Positions 16,085 to 24,621 of a stretch of 64,000 nt of DNA are shown here, one piece after another. How positions within the stretch are numbered: position 1 is the stretch's first letter; the number at the start of each line of letters is the position of its first letter. The DNA is from PALSA-270 sp963770915 (lineage in GTDB: Bacteria; Acidobacteriota; Terriglobia; Terriglobales; Acidobacteriaceae): assembly GCA_963770915.1 (NCBI GenBank), contig CAVYRG010000001.1, positions 1,984,001 through 2,048,000 of the forward strand. The letters run 5' to 3'. A program made the translations under genes and the position numbers. The notes under the pieces were generated by a model that saw only the letters and a list, made by a program, of their open reading frames with translations, was not told the DNA's origin and did no database searches.

Positions 16085-18099
16085 GAGGGTGCAGTGTTTT
16101 CCTGTTCGCCGTTCTCACCGCCGCCTCCGCCTGGAGCCAGAATCCTCAGCCCGAACATGATTCCGTTCTGGATATTGGCTCCCTGGACCAGAGCGTAGAT
16201 CCCTGCACGGATTTCTACACCTATTCCTGCGGCGGCTGGATCAAGAAGAACCCCATCCCGCCCGACCAATCGAGCTGGAGCGTCTACTCCAAGCTGCAGG
16301 ATCAGACTCTCGTCGTGCTCCGCGACATTCTGGAACAGGCCGCCAACCCCACCCCCGGCCGCGACGAGGTCAAGCGCAAAATCGGCGACTACTACGCCGC
16401 CTGCATGAATGAAAAAGCCATCGATTCCGCTGGCATGAAGCCTCTCCAAAACATGTTGGACCGCATTGCGAGCCTCGACTCCAAACAACAGATTGCGAGC
16501 GTGGCCGCCGCCATGGCGGGCGACGACGTGCTGTTTGAGTTTCGTTCCGATCAGGATTACAAAGATTCTTCCCAAGTGATCGCGGAAGTCGATCAGGGAG
16601 GAATCGGGCTGCCCGACCGCGATTTCTACCTTTTCCGCGATAGCAAAACAAGAAAGCTTCGCAAGGCCTATCAGGATCATGTGCGGCGGATGTTTGAACT
16701 GCTGGGCGAGTCGCCCCATGCCGCAGCCGGCGACGCCAAGGCTGTGCTGCACATCGAGACGGCTCTGGCGAAGGGTTCCATGCGCCTCGTCGACCGCCGC
16801 GATCCGCAAAAGGTGTACCACAAGATGACCGGCGCGGAATTCGAATCGCTGGCCCCCGCTTTCGATTGGGGCGCGTTCTTCTCCGGCCTGCGCCAGCCGG
16901 CTCCGCAGTCACTGAATGTCACGGCTCCCGGTTTCTTTCGGGCCATGAACAATGAACTCAACAAGGAAAGCCTGCCCAAGTGGAAGGCATATTTGCACTG
17001 GCGCCTCATCCACGCCAACGCGCCTTATCTTTCAACCCCTTTCGCAAACGCCGCTTTCGATTTCTACGGCAAGACGCTCGCCGGAACGCAGCAAATCGCG
17101 CCGCGCTGGAAGCGCTGCGTCGATGATGTCGACAATGATCTAGGCGAAGCTCTGGGCCAGGCCTACGTGGCGCGCAGCTTCAGTCCGGAAGCCAAGGAGC
17201 GCGCGCTGAAAATGGTGCGGCAGATCGAAGCCGCCATGCAACGCGACATCGATTCGCTACCCTGGATGACCGAGGCCACCAAGCAGCAGGCCCTTGTCAA
17301 GCTGCACGCCGTAGCCAACAAAATCGGATATCCGGACCATTGGCGTGACTACAGCGCGCTGGCCATTTCTCGTGACGATGAATTGGGCAATGTGTTGCGG
17401 GCGCGGGAATTTGAGTTTCACCGGGAACTGGCCAAGATCGGCAAGCCAGTCGATCACGGCGAGTGGTCCATGACGCCGCCCACAGTCAACGCCTATTATG
17501 ATTCGCAGCTCAATGACATCAACTTCCCCGCCGGTATTCTGCAGCCGCCACTGTTCGATCCCAACTCCGACGACGCCCCCAACTACGGCGACACCGGCGC
17601 CACCATCGGCCACGAGCTTACCCACGGCTTCGATGATGAAGGGCGCAAGTTCGACGCCAACGGCAACCTGCGCGACTGGTGGACTCCCCTGGACGCCGAG
17701 CAATTCGAAAAACGCACGAGTTGCCTGGTCGTTCAGTATTCCGAATACACCGCAGTCGATCACATCAAGGTGAACGGCAAGCTCACGCTGGGTGAAAACG
17801 TCGCCGATCTCGGCGGACTAATCCTGGCTTACATGGCATGGCAGGAGCAGACCCAAGGGCAAAAACTAGAGCCGATCGAAGGCTTCACCCCAGAGCAGCG
17901 GTTCTTCATCGGATACGGTCAAAGCTGGTGCAGCAACACCCGCGACGAAACCATGCGCCTGCAAGCCGAGGCCGACTCGCATTCTCCCGACCAGGATCGC
18001 GCTAACGGCGTGGTCTCCAACATGCCGGAGTTCCAGCAGGCCTTCCACTGCAAGCCGGACGCTCCGATGGTGCGCAAAGACCGCTGCCGCGTGTGGTAA
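16081..18099 (+). CDS. M13-family zinc metallopeptidase, secreted
   Basis: The 672-residue protein has a signal peptide (GCSVFLFAVLTAASAWS). Then come the M13 N-terminal domain (CTDFYTYSCGGWIKKNP), the zinc motif HELTH in GATIGHELTHGFDDEGR, the third ligand in ENVADLGG, and the C-terminal CRVW signature of neprilysin/PepO enzymes. It should degrade peptides outside the cytoplasm. Start ATG 16081 has AAGGAAAG 7 nt upstream and overlaps the regulator's stop by 4 bp. The regulator's 15946 shadow frame was not used. Confidence 0.93.
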   Translation: MRGCSVFLFAVLTAASAWSQNPQPEHDSVLDIGSLDQSVDPCTDFYTYSCGGWIKKNPIPPDQSSWSVYSKLQDQTLVVLRDILEQAANPTPGRDEVKRKIGDYYAACMNEKAIDSAGMKPLQNMLDRIASLDSKQQIASVAAAMAGDDVLFEFRSDQDYKDSSQVIAEVDQGGIGLPDRDFYLFRDSKTRKLRKAYQDHVRRMFELLGESPHAAAGDAKAVLHIETALAKGSMRLVDRRDPQKVYHKMTGAEFESLAPAFDWGAFFSGLRQPAPQSLNVTAPGFFRAMNNELNKESLPKWKAYLHWRLIHANAPYLSTPFANAAFDFYGKTLAGTQQIAPRWKRCVDDVDNDLGEALGQAYVARSFSPEAKERALKMVRQIEAAMQRDIDSLPWMTEATKQQALVKLHAVANKIGYPDHWRDYSALAISRDDELGNVLRAREFEFHRELAKIGKPVDHGEWSMTPPTVNAYYDSQLNDINFPAGILQPPLFDPNSDDAPNYGDTGATIGHELTHGFDDEGRKFDANGNLRDWWTPLDAEQFEKRTSCLVVQYSEYTAVDHIKVNGKLTLGENVADLGGLILAYMAWQEQTQGQKLEPIEGFTPEQRFFIGYGQSWCSNTRDETMRLQAEADSHSPDQDRANGVVSNMPEFQQAFHCKPDAPMVRKDRCRVW

Positions 18100-18106
18100 A
18101 TGGAGC

Positions 18107-18125
18107 GACGGGCGTCTCGCCCGTC
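18107..18125. terminator. Hairpin between convergent M13 and GH43 genes
   Basis: GACGGGCG-TCT-CGCCCGTC forms a perfect 8-bp stem in the 43-bp convergent gap. There is no T run on either strand, so it is a terminator-like hairpin rather than a proven terminator. It belongs to the repeat family also seen near 45.1 and 46.6 kb. Confidence 0.5.
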
Positions 18126-18142
18126 ATCCCAGATTCTCCTCT

Positions 18143-19597
18143 TCACGGCTTCCTGAAATTCCACTTTGCCTTGTCGCCCTTGGGATCAAACTTCAGCAGC
18201 ACCGGCGTACTGGCGCCGATCGCGGTCAAGGCCACAGGCTCGCTGGAACCAGGCATCGCCTTCGGTATGATGCGGTATGTGCCGTCGGTCAGCTGGTCGA
18301 TGCGCCATAGCTGTTCCGGACCGCCGGTGAACGCAGGGAGCGACACGACTGTGCCGTCGGCGGTTGCCGCCAGGGCGCGATCGGTTCCGGCGATTACGAT
18401 CTTGAAATACGGCCCGCCGGGATAGCCGCCCGCGTCGGGGACTGGCGTGATGGTCCACTTCTGGTGCGGGCGCACCATGTAGTCGTTGAGGTCCACCTCA
18501 ATGTTGCCCTCGGGCCAGCTTGCCGAATCCTGCGCTAGCGTCTGGTCCGGAATCGGCGTCACCGGGCCGGTCGGAGGTCCGAAGCCAAAACCGCGCCGCC
18601 GCCCGCTGTCCATGCGCACAAAATCTACCGCCAGCTCCAGCGCGCCGCCGCTACGCTGCGACTGGATCTCGTAGGTGCCTGGCTCGAAATGGTCGCCTGC
18701 CACCGGCCAACCGTCCCTCCACAGCAGCGGCCGAATGTCGAGCACGCTGCGGCCGCTGCGGTCCATGTCGGCCTCGTAATGGCAGGAAAATTTCTCTACA
18801 TCATCGCCCAGAATCATCCGGCCGAAATGCCCGGCCCCGATGTTGCGTCCGCTAGCGGCTACAAACAGTTTGCCTCCGCCCTTGAGCAGCGGAATGCCCA
18901 CGTTATCCACGAACGGGCCGGTCACATTCCGCGAGCGGCCCACGCGGATGTTGTAGGTCGAATTGGGCCCGTCGCAGCAGGTGCCATGCGTGCCCAGAAG
19001 GTAGTACCAGCCATCGCGATACATCATGTCGGTAGCTTCCATGTCGATGGCGATGTCGACAGGCTTGTTGCCAGGCATGCGTTTCGCCGTCTTGGGATTC
19101 AGCTCGACAAGGCGGATGAAACCGAAATACGTCCCGTACGTAAGCCAAAGGTGGCCCTTGACATAGAGGAACGACGGATCGATGGCATCGGCGTCCTCGA
19201 CGCCGTTGGTTGTCGCGACTACGCTGTTGTCTTTAAATCCAAAGTCCGGAGACTTCGGGTCGAGCGTCTTGCTCCACATCGTATTGATCGCGCCCGCGTG
19301 TCCGCCCGACATCCCGCCGCCTTTCGAGGCATACGCCACGAAATAACGGTCCCCGATCTTAATCACGTCCGGAGCCAACCCGCCGCCGGGGCGCACCGCC
19401 CCGCCATGCCAGGTCCAGCCATCGTCAGACATCAATCCGCCGCCGCCGGTGCCGAACGTGTAGTACTTGCCGTCGGACTCCACCACGGTCGAGGGATCGT
19501 GAATGTAGGGTTGGCCATTCAGTTGCGCCCATGCCGGACTCGAAACGCAAACACAAAGCACGACGAGAGCCGCCGCACGCCAAATATTCGATTTCAT
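18143..19597 (-). CDS. GH43-type glycoside hydrolase (arabinanase-like), secreted
   Basis: The 484 residues begin with a signal peptide ending in AWA. The five-bladed GH43 fold shows the catalytic base in YIHDPST (Asp34), the modulating Asp in DAIDPSFLY near 141 and the acid Glu in IDMEATDMM near 188. The C-terminal ~150 residues look like a beta-trefoil or lectin-like module. The pattern is closest to endo-1,5-arabinanases, so the likely substrate is plant arabinan. Other GH43 activities are possible. Confidence 0.8.
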   Translation of the reverse strand: MKSNIWRAAALVVLCVCVSSPAWAQLNGQPYIHDPSTVVESDGKYYTFGTGGGGLMSDDGWTWHGGAVRPGGGLAPDVIKIGDRYFVAYASKGGGMSGGHAGAINTMWSKTLDPKSPDFGFKDNSVVATTNGVEDADAIDPSFLYVKGHLWLTYGTYFGFIRLVELNPKTAKRMPGNKPVDIAIDMEATDMMYRDGWYYLLGTHGTCCDGPNSTYNIRVGRSRNVTGPFVDNVGIPLLKGGGKLFVAASGRNIGAGHFGRMILGDDVEKFSCHYEADMDRSGRSVLDIRPLLWRDGWPVAGDHFEPGTYEIQSQRSGGALELAVDFVRMDSGRRRGFGFGPPTGPVTPIPDQTLAQDSASWPEGNIEVDLNDYMVRPHQKWTITPVPDAGGYPGGPYFKIVIAGTDRALAATADGTVVSLPAFTGGPEQLWRIDQLTDGTYRIIPKAMPGSSEPVALTAIGASTPVLLKFDPKGDKAKWNFRKP

Positions 19598-19653
19598 CGA
19601 AGCTCCGAATGTAAAGTTGAACCGAAAGCCGAACCGCGCTGCAGTTCCTGCAG

Positions 19654-20451
19654 CTACTCGAGGCTCTGGCTGATATTTTTGATTGGATTGCCGTTGTCGT
19701 CGATAAAGCGAACGCAGAAATCGCTCAAACCCGGGCCGTTGATCACCGCGCCGCGAAGCACATTGCGGCCCTTCTTCAGTGTGAGCCGGTTGGAAACAAC
19801 ATCATCCATCACCATGCGCCGGTCATCGAACAGATTGGCCACATTTTCGCCGTTGAGCCACCACATGGAAGCCGAATTCGACCCGACAGCCAGGCGAACA
19901 TTTTTCAGCTCGCTTGGGCTGTTGATGACCGTGACTGCCCAGAAGATCACGCCGTAGGTCGGCTTGTTCAGGCCCCACGCGAAGTTGAACAGCTTGACGT
20001 CGAACCGGGTGGAATCGAGCGCGTGCCACGCGAGTTGCTGATCGCCAACTGTCACTTTTTCGCCCGGGTGCGGAACGACCGTGAACTGATCCGGGAAGTA
20101 ATCGGTTTTGAAGGCGGCCCTGACATAGGTCCCGGTAAAAACGGTATTGGAGCGGTTCGGCTTGCTGATGGGCTCAAGCAACAGCCAGCGCTGCAGGAAG
20201 CCGTCGGCCTCCGGCGCCTTCGCGCGCGAGGTAGTCGGCACAAAATACGGCGCGAGGGTACGCGGCGCCTTGGCAGCTTTATCGTTCCCAGGCGCAGCGG
20301 CCTGAGGAAACGGAGGAGGCCCCGGGGGAGCTACATTTCCCGGCGGAACAGGCTGAGGCTCCGTGGGAGCTTGAGCAAGCGAAGCGGCTTGCAACGCCAA
20401 TATCGCCACGCCGCACATTCCCAGCCAGGCAATCTTGCGGAATTTTTTCAT
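19654..20451 (-). CDS. Secreted protein of unknown function
   Basis: A signal peptide (IAWLGMCGVAILALQAASLA) is followed by a Pro-rich linker and a beta-rich domain of about 200 residues. The domain has a WWLNG motif of the sort seen in jelly-roll, galactose-binding-like modules attached to sugar hydrolases. There is no catalytic signature. It lies just downstream of the GH43 gene on the same strand (order 19654-20451, then GH43), so it may help bind the same polysaccharide. ATG 20451 starts the signal peptide. Confidence 0.65.
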   Translation of the reverse strand: MKKFRKIAWLGMCGVAILALQAASLAQAPTEPQPVPPGNVAPPGPPPFPQAAAPGNDKAAKAPRTLAPYFVPTTSRAKAPEADGFLQRWLLLEPISKPNRSNTVFTGTYVRAAFKTDYFPDQFTVVPHPGEKVTVGDQQLAWHALDSTRFDVKLFNFAWGLNKPTYGVIFWAVTVINSPSELKNVRLAVGSNSASMWWLNGENVANLFDDRRMVMDDVVSNRLTLKKGRNVLRGAVINGPGLSDFCVRFIDDNGNPIKNISQSLE

Positions 20452-20551
20452 AGTAGGGTTTCCAGCAGAATTTCCGATTTGAAGGCAGTGCAAAGCGATT
20501 CGTCCTCCCAGAGAGAATAACTCCCTGTAAACGTTTTCTCAACCAGCCAGC

Positions 20552-21001
20552 TCAATCCGGCGGGTTCCGCAAAACCCGTTGCAGAATATCCACTGCTTTG
20601 CCGAGTTGACTCAACTCCTTCGCCGAAAGCTGCCTGAGATGCCGCGCCAGATACTCGATGCGGCGTTTGCGGCCTTGCTGCAACAGGCGCGTGCCCCGGG
20701 CGGTCGCCCGGATGCCCACGCGACGCGCGTCGACGGGATCGGGCACGCGCTCAGCCAGGCGGCTGCGCTCGAGGCCGGCGACGATGCGGGTCATGGTGGG
20801 CGGCTTGACCTGCTCGGCCGCGGCCAACTGCCCCAGCGTCATCGGTCCGCCGAATACCAGCACCGACAGCGCGGAGAACTGCGCCGGGCCCACGCCCGAG
20901 TACGCGTCCTCGCGGCGGACCCGGCGCAGCAGGTGAATCGCGGCCGAGTGCAGCCGGTCGGCGATTTCGCTGCGCACCGGCGATTTTTGGCTTGACTTCA
21001 T
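20552..21001 (-). CDS. MarR-family regulator
   Basis: The 149-residue winged-helix protein has the MarR layout: helices, then the DNA-binding segment MTLGQLAAAEQVKPPTMTRIVAGLERSRL and the wing PVDARRVGIRATARG. It is divergent from a VOC-family gene 78 bp away. The gap holds two copies of the palindrome TTAGCTATGCTAA, probably its operators. Such regulators usually respond to a small aromatic or electrophilic ligand. ATG 21001 is chosen over 21031, because 21031 would start inside the operator. Confidence 0.88.
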   Translation of the reverse strand: MKSSQKSPVRSEIADRLHSAAIHLLRRVRREDAYSGVGPAQFSALSVLVFGGPMTLGQLAAAEQVKPPTMTRIVAGLERSRLAERVPDPVDARRVGIRATARGTRLLQQGRKRRIEYLARHLRQLSAKELSQLGKAVDILQRVLRNPPD

Positions 21002-21014
21002 CCCCCGAACATAG

Positions 21015-21049
21015 TTAGCTATGCTAATCAATACCGTTAGCTATGCTAA
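21015..21049. promoter_or_regulatory. Twin MarR-type operators
   Basis: TTAGCTATGCTAA occurs at 21015-21027 and 21037-21049, each a 5-bp inverted repeat around TAT. The centres are 22 bp apart, two helical turns, so two dimers could sit on the same DNA face between the divergent marR and VOC genes. Confidence 0.75.
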
Positions 21050-21079
21050 CAGAAAAGCGCTTACGGAGGCAAAGGGCCA

Positions 21080-21463
21080 ATGGCCGCAGCCGGACCCGGG
21101 ATTTCGCGCATCGGCCAGATCGCCGTGCGCGTGCACGACGTCGAGCGCGCCACCGCCTTCTATCGCGACAGGCTCGGCTTGCGCCTGCTGTTTACCGCCG
21201 GACCGCTCGCTTTCTTCGACTGCGGCGGCGCGCGCCTCATGCTCAGCCCGCCGGAGAAGCCAGAGTTCGACCACCCCGGCTCGATTCTTTATTTCGTCGT
21301 CCCTGACATCGCCGCTGCCCATCGCCAGATGAAGGCGCAGAACGTGCACTTTGAAGATGAGCCGCGCATGATCGCCAAAATGCCTGACCACGAACTGTGG
21401 ATGACGTTCTTCCGCGATTCCGAGCAGAACCTTCTGGCGCTGATGAGCGAAGTGCGGGAGTGA
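21080..21463 (+). CDS. VOC-superfamily protein (glyoxalase/dioxygenase fold)
   Basis: The 127 residues form two beta-alpha-beta-beta-beta modules typical of the VOC superfamily (IGQIAVRVHDVERATAFYRDRLGL; later SEQNLLALMSEV). The strong RBS GGAGG lies 10 nt before the ATG. Members include glyoxalases, extradiol dioxygenases and antibiotic-binding proteins. Divergence from MarR suggests the two form an inducible detoxification unit, but the substrate is unknown. Confidence 0.82.
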   Translation: MAAAGPGISRIGQIAVRVHDVERATAFYRDRLGLRLLFTAGPLAFFDCGGARLMLSPPEKPEFDHPGSILYFVVPDIAAAHRQMKAQNVHFEDEPRMIAKMPDHELWMTFFRDSEQNLLALMSEVRE

Positions 21464-21574
21464 TGCCGTATCAAACCACGGTTGCGGCCGTGCTGCCAAG
21501 GAAGCAACTGAAGGAAACCGCCGGAGGCCCGTGATCAAGGCGGCTTCTCCGCAGCGGACATCCCACCAGCCGCC

Positions 21575-22690
21575 CTACGGCATGTCGCCCTTATCTGGGT
21601 TGTAATAGAAATGAAAGCGCAGCCGAAGATACTGTCCGCCGAACTCATTCGGCAACGGCGGGAACGGATTGGAGGCCGTAATGCCTCCCCAGGCAGCGCG
21701 ATCCAGCGCCACATCGCCGGAACTCCCGTCCAGCACCATACCGCCGACCCGCCCATCCTTCAGAATCGCAAACTCAATCGAAACTTTGCCCTTTTTCATC
21801 AGCGGGGCCCGCGCCGCTTCCGGAATCAGGTTGTACCAATTCATCTTCACGTCATGCAGAACCCGGGCGAGATAAGGCCCAAAATCCACCCCCATGGTGT
21901 CGCTGAGGACGTCCATGGGGCCCAGGGCTTCGGTTGGCTGTCGGCCCTGGCCCAGGCCGTAATTGCCGTCGTCGCCGCCGAAGCCACCGCCACGATTGGC
22001 CAGCGCCGCGCGCGCCGCCTGCTCAATCGCCGAGCCCGCCGACATCGTGCCGGTGTTAAAGCCAGGTTGCGGCGCGGTGGGAGGAGTCTGCAGCCGCGCC
22101 GACTGGTTCTGATTTTGGGGAGGGCCGCCGGCAGCCTGCGCAGGCTGCTGTTGCGGCGGAGCATTCTGCGCCACTTCAGGCGGCGTTTGTTGCCCGGGCG
22201 GCGACTGCTCGGGAGGCCCGGTCTGGCCGGGCCGCCCCGGCCGGGAGCTGTCCAGAATCTTGCGCAGTTCCCTCGGATCGAGTTGCGGCGTGCGCGACAT
22301 CGCCGTGCGATCCTTGTCGGAAATGATGTTGCTGTTGGGCCGTTTGCTGACTTTCTGCGCATCCGGCGGCAGTTCCAGGTAGGTCAGGTCTTTCTGCCGC
22401 AGCCAGTCGTTCGGTCCCACCACCAGATTCCGGTGGGGAAAATACTTCTCTAACTTGGGCGAATTGATGATCAGCATCACCAGGAACAGGTGCACCACCA
22501 CCGACACCCAGAACGCCTCGCGCTTTTGTGAGCGCGAGAGATCGTCCTGCAATTTCACCAGCAGGACAGGGACGTCATGCATTTCCCGGTACGCCGACTC
22601 CCAGCGCCGCGCATCATAGAGATCGCTGCTATCCGGGGGCGGGGACAGAGGGGAAGCCGGAGTCCGTGGCGGAATTTCTGTGGCTGGCAT
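21575..22690 (-). CDS. TonB-like energy transducer
   Basis: The 371 residues show a cytoplasmic N-terminus, one membrane helix (VSVVVHLFLVMLII, about 62-76), a long Pro/Gln-rich spacer and a C-terminal TonB-fold domain (KKGKVSIEFAILKDGRVGGMVLDGSSGDVALDRAA). TonB proteins carry proton-motive energy to outer-membrane receptors. No ExbB/ExbD or receptor is adjacent, and the gene is alone on its strand here. The unusually long cytoplasmic N-terminus (about 60 residues) is noteworthy. Confidence 0.82.
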   Translation of the reverse strand: MPATEIPPRTPASPLSPPPDSSDLYDARRWESAYREMHDVPVLLVKLQDDLSRSQKREAFWVSVVVHLFLVMLIINSPKLEKYFPHRNLVVGPNDWLRQKDLTYLELPPDAQKVSKRPNSNIISDKDRTAMSRTPQLDPRELRKILDSSRPGRPGQTGPPEQSPPGQQTPPEVAQNAPPQQQPAQAAGGPPQNQNQSARLQTPPTAPQPGFNTGTMSAGSAIEQAARAALANRGGGFGGDDGNYGLGQGRQPTEALGPMDVLSDTMGVDFGPYLARVLHDVKMNWYNLIPEAARAPLMKKGKVSIEFAILKDGRVGGMVLDGSSGDVALDRAAWGGITASNPFPPLPNEFGGQYLRLRFHFYYNPDKGDMP

Positions 22691-23066
22691 CGAAACCGTT
22701 GGTTCAGTCGATTAGAACCGTTCCGCCGCCCTTAAGTTGCAGCCGACGGTAACTTCGCTCCGTTGCCGGCAAAGCACGCAGTGCGATGGTTCCATCCATT
22801 GGCCGTATGAGGCCAAGTGTTGCTATTTTCGCATCTTTCGGAAAAATCCGCGAAGACCTTAAGGTGTAAGTACTTACGACTGCACCTCGCTGGTCAACTG
22901 AAAGCCTATCACCGAACCCCACCGCCTCGCTGTCAAGAAGTGTAAACGGCCGGAGTTGACTGGCAGGATCAGGAGCAATCCGGTGGGATCTTCGATGGTG
23001 GTTGTCGCTCGCCTCTGTGCTCCTCTGTGCCCTCTGTGGTTTCGTCCTTTTCCGACTAAGTAGGAT
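22691..23066. other. Intergenic stretch with a palindrome and a CTCTGTG repeat
   Basis: No gene is seen in 376 bp. A perfect 12-bp palindrome GTAAGTACTTAC lies at 22866-22877, and a copy of the CTCTGTG repeat at 23008-23050. The region upstream of the TonB-like ATG (22691-22860) should contain its promoter, but no confident hexamers were found. Confidence 0.5.
23008..23050. repeat. CTCTGTG dispersed repeat, copy 1
   Basis: Three near-tandem CCTCTGTG units followed by GGTTTCG, just 3' of the Gfo/Idh gene. One of seven copies in the window. Confidence 0.6.
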
Positions 23067-24083
23067 TCAGCCGGAAATTCCCAGGCTCCGAAGGTTCGCT
23101 TTGTCACCGTGCTCGTGGATCGCCGCCAGCACATCCAGCGCAACCGCCAGCGCCCGCCGGCTTTCCTCCAACGTGACCAGAGGCTGCGACCGTGTGCGGA
23201 CCGCGTTCAGGAATGATTTAAGCTCGGCGTGCAGCGGCTCCTCCGCCACAATGGGTGGCTTCGCCATCTTGATCTGCGGATTCACGGAAGGAACCTCTCC
23301 GGCCTCCCCACCTCCGCCGACGGTGAAAATCAGAACATCCTGGCGGCCATAATCGAGAGAAATATATTGCTGAGGCTGGAAAAATCGCAGCTTGCGCACC
23401 CGCTCGGTGGAAACCCGGCTGGCCGTCAGGTTGGCCACGCATCCCGACTCAAACTCCAGCCGGACGTTGGCAATGTCGACCTTAGGCGAGAGAATCGGCA
23501 ACCCCACCGCGCGGATTTCCTTGAGCGGCGAATCCGCGAACGAGAGCACGATGTCGAGATCGTGGATCATGAGGTCGAGCACCACGTCCACATCGAGCGA
23601 TCGCGGCGTAAAGACACTGAGCCGGTGCACTTCGAAAAACATCGGCTGCGTGACGAATGGAATCGTCGCGCGCACCGCGGGATTGAAGCGCTCTAAATGG
23701 CCCACCTGCACCGCGCGATCCAGCCGGCGCGCCGTTTCCGCTAATTCGTCAGCCTCAGCCAGCGAAGTGGCCAGCGGCTTTTCGATCAGCACATCCACGC
23801 CGGCTTCCATCAGCTCGCGCCCCACTGCCAGATGCTGCTGGGTGGGCACCACCACCGACGCGGCTTGCACCTCGCTGTGGGTGGTCACGAGTTGCTCGAT
23901 CGAGCCGAAGCCTCGGCAGCCAAATTCTCGCGCCACCACGTCCGCGCGTTCCAGATCGAGGTCTACCACCCCCACCAACCGCACCGCCTCACCCTGCTCG
24001 GCCAGTTGGTGGTAGACCCGCGCGTGGTTGCGTCCAAAGGTTCCCACGCCCACGACGGCTACGTTGATGATTGCTTCGCTCAA
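23067..24083 (-). CDS. Gfo/Idh/MocA oxidoreductase at the end of the lipid A block
   Basis: The 338 residues have an N-terminal Rossmann fold (VAVVGVGTFGRNHARVY), the EKPLA motif near 100 and a C-terminal alpha/beta domain with the DLMIHDLDIVL signature (catalytic His). The position after lpxI, lpxA and fabZ recalls GnnA, which oxidises UDP-GlcNAc at C3 to make 2,3-diamino lipid A. No GnnB-type aminotransferase is in the window, so that role is only a hypothesis. Confidence 0.82.
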   Translation of the reverse strand: MSEAIINVAVVGVGTFGRNHARVYHQLAEQGEAVRLVGVVDLDLERADVVAREFGCRGFGSIEQLVTTHSEVQAASVVVPTQQHLAVGRELMEAGVDVLIEKPLATSLAEADELAETARRLDRAVQVGHLERFNPAVRATIPFVTQPMFFEVHRLSVFTPRSLDVDVVLDLMIHDLDIVLSFADSPLKEIRAVGLPILSPKVDIANVRLEFESGCVANLTASRVSTERVRKLRFFQPQQYISLDYGRQDVLIFTVGGGGEAGEVPSVNPQIKMAKPPIVAEEPLHAELKSFLNAVRTRSQPLVTLEESRRALAVALDVLAAIHEHGDKANLRSLGISG

Positions 24084-24147
24084 GAATGTTTGCGATGGCA
24101 GAATGTTATCCGCTGATTAGAACACACCACTCAGCAAAACCGGGCCG

Positions 24148-24621
24148 TCAGCCCGCCGCCTTCTTCAACATTACGATCTGACCCGCGTGGTAAAGCTCGT
24201 GCTGCACAATCCCGCTGAACAGGTAGAAGAAGTTGTAATAGTCTTCTTTCTTTCCGGGCACCTGCTCCTGCAGCCGCGCATCCGGAAAAGCCGCGACCGT
24301 TTTCACTAGCTCCGCATGCGTGCTTTCTAATGCCACAAGCGCCTTCTGCCACGCCCCTTCGCCCGTGTCTAGGATCGCAGGAAAATTCTCCTCGTCGCTC
24401 AGAGCCACGGCATCCCCCCGAGCCCGGCGGATGGCCACGTCATCCCACGCCCGAATGTGCAGGACCAGTTCCCAAATGCTGTGCCCATTAGGAATGGGGT
24501 GCGCCGCCGCGGTTTTGGCGTCAACCCCGGCGAGGATTTCGCGGATAGAATCGCCGTGCCATGCCTCGCCTTCCAAAGCCCGGCGAATCTGGTCGGCCAG
24601 ACGAGAGTTTTCCGATGTCAT
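24148..24621 (-). CDS. DinB-like four-helix protein
   Basis: The 157 residues fit the DinB/YfiT fold, with three metal-binding His candidates: HIRAW near 52, HELYHAGQI near 143-147 and one in HSIWEL. Members are metal-dependent thiol transferases or have no known role. The ATG overlaps the lpxI stop by 4 bp (ATGA), so the two are translated together. There is no obvious link to lipid A chemistry. Confidence 0.78.
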   Translation of the reverse strand: MTSENSRLADQIRRALEGEAWHGDSIREILAGVDAKTAAAHPIPNGHSIWELVLHIRAWDDVAIRRARGDAVALSDEENFPAILDTGEGAWQKALVALESTHAELVKTVAAFPDARLQEQVPGKKEDYYNFFYLFSGIVQHELYHAGQIVMLKKAAG

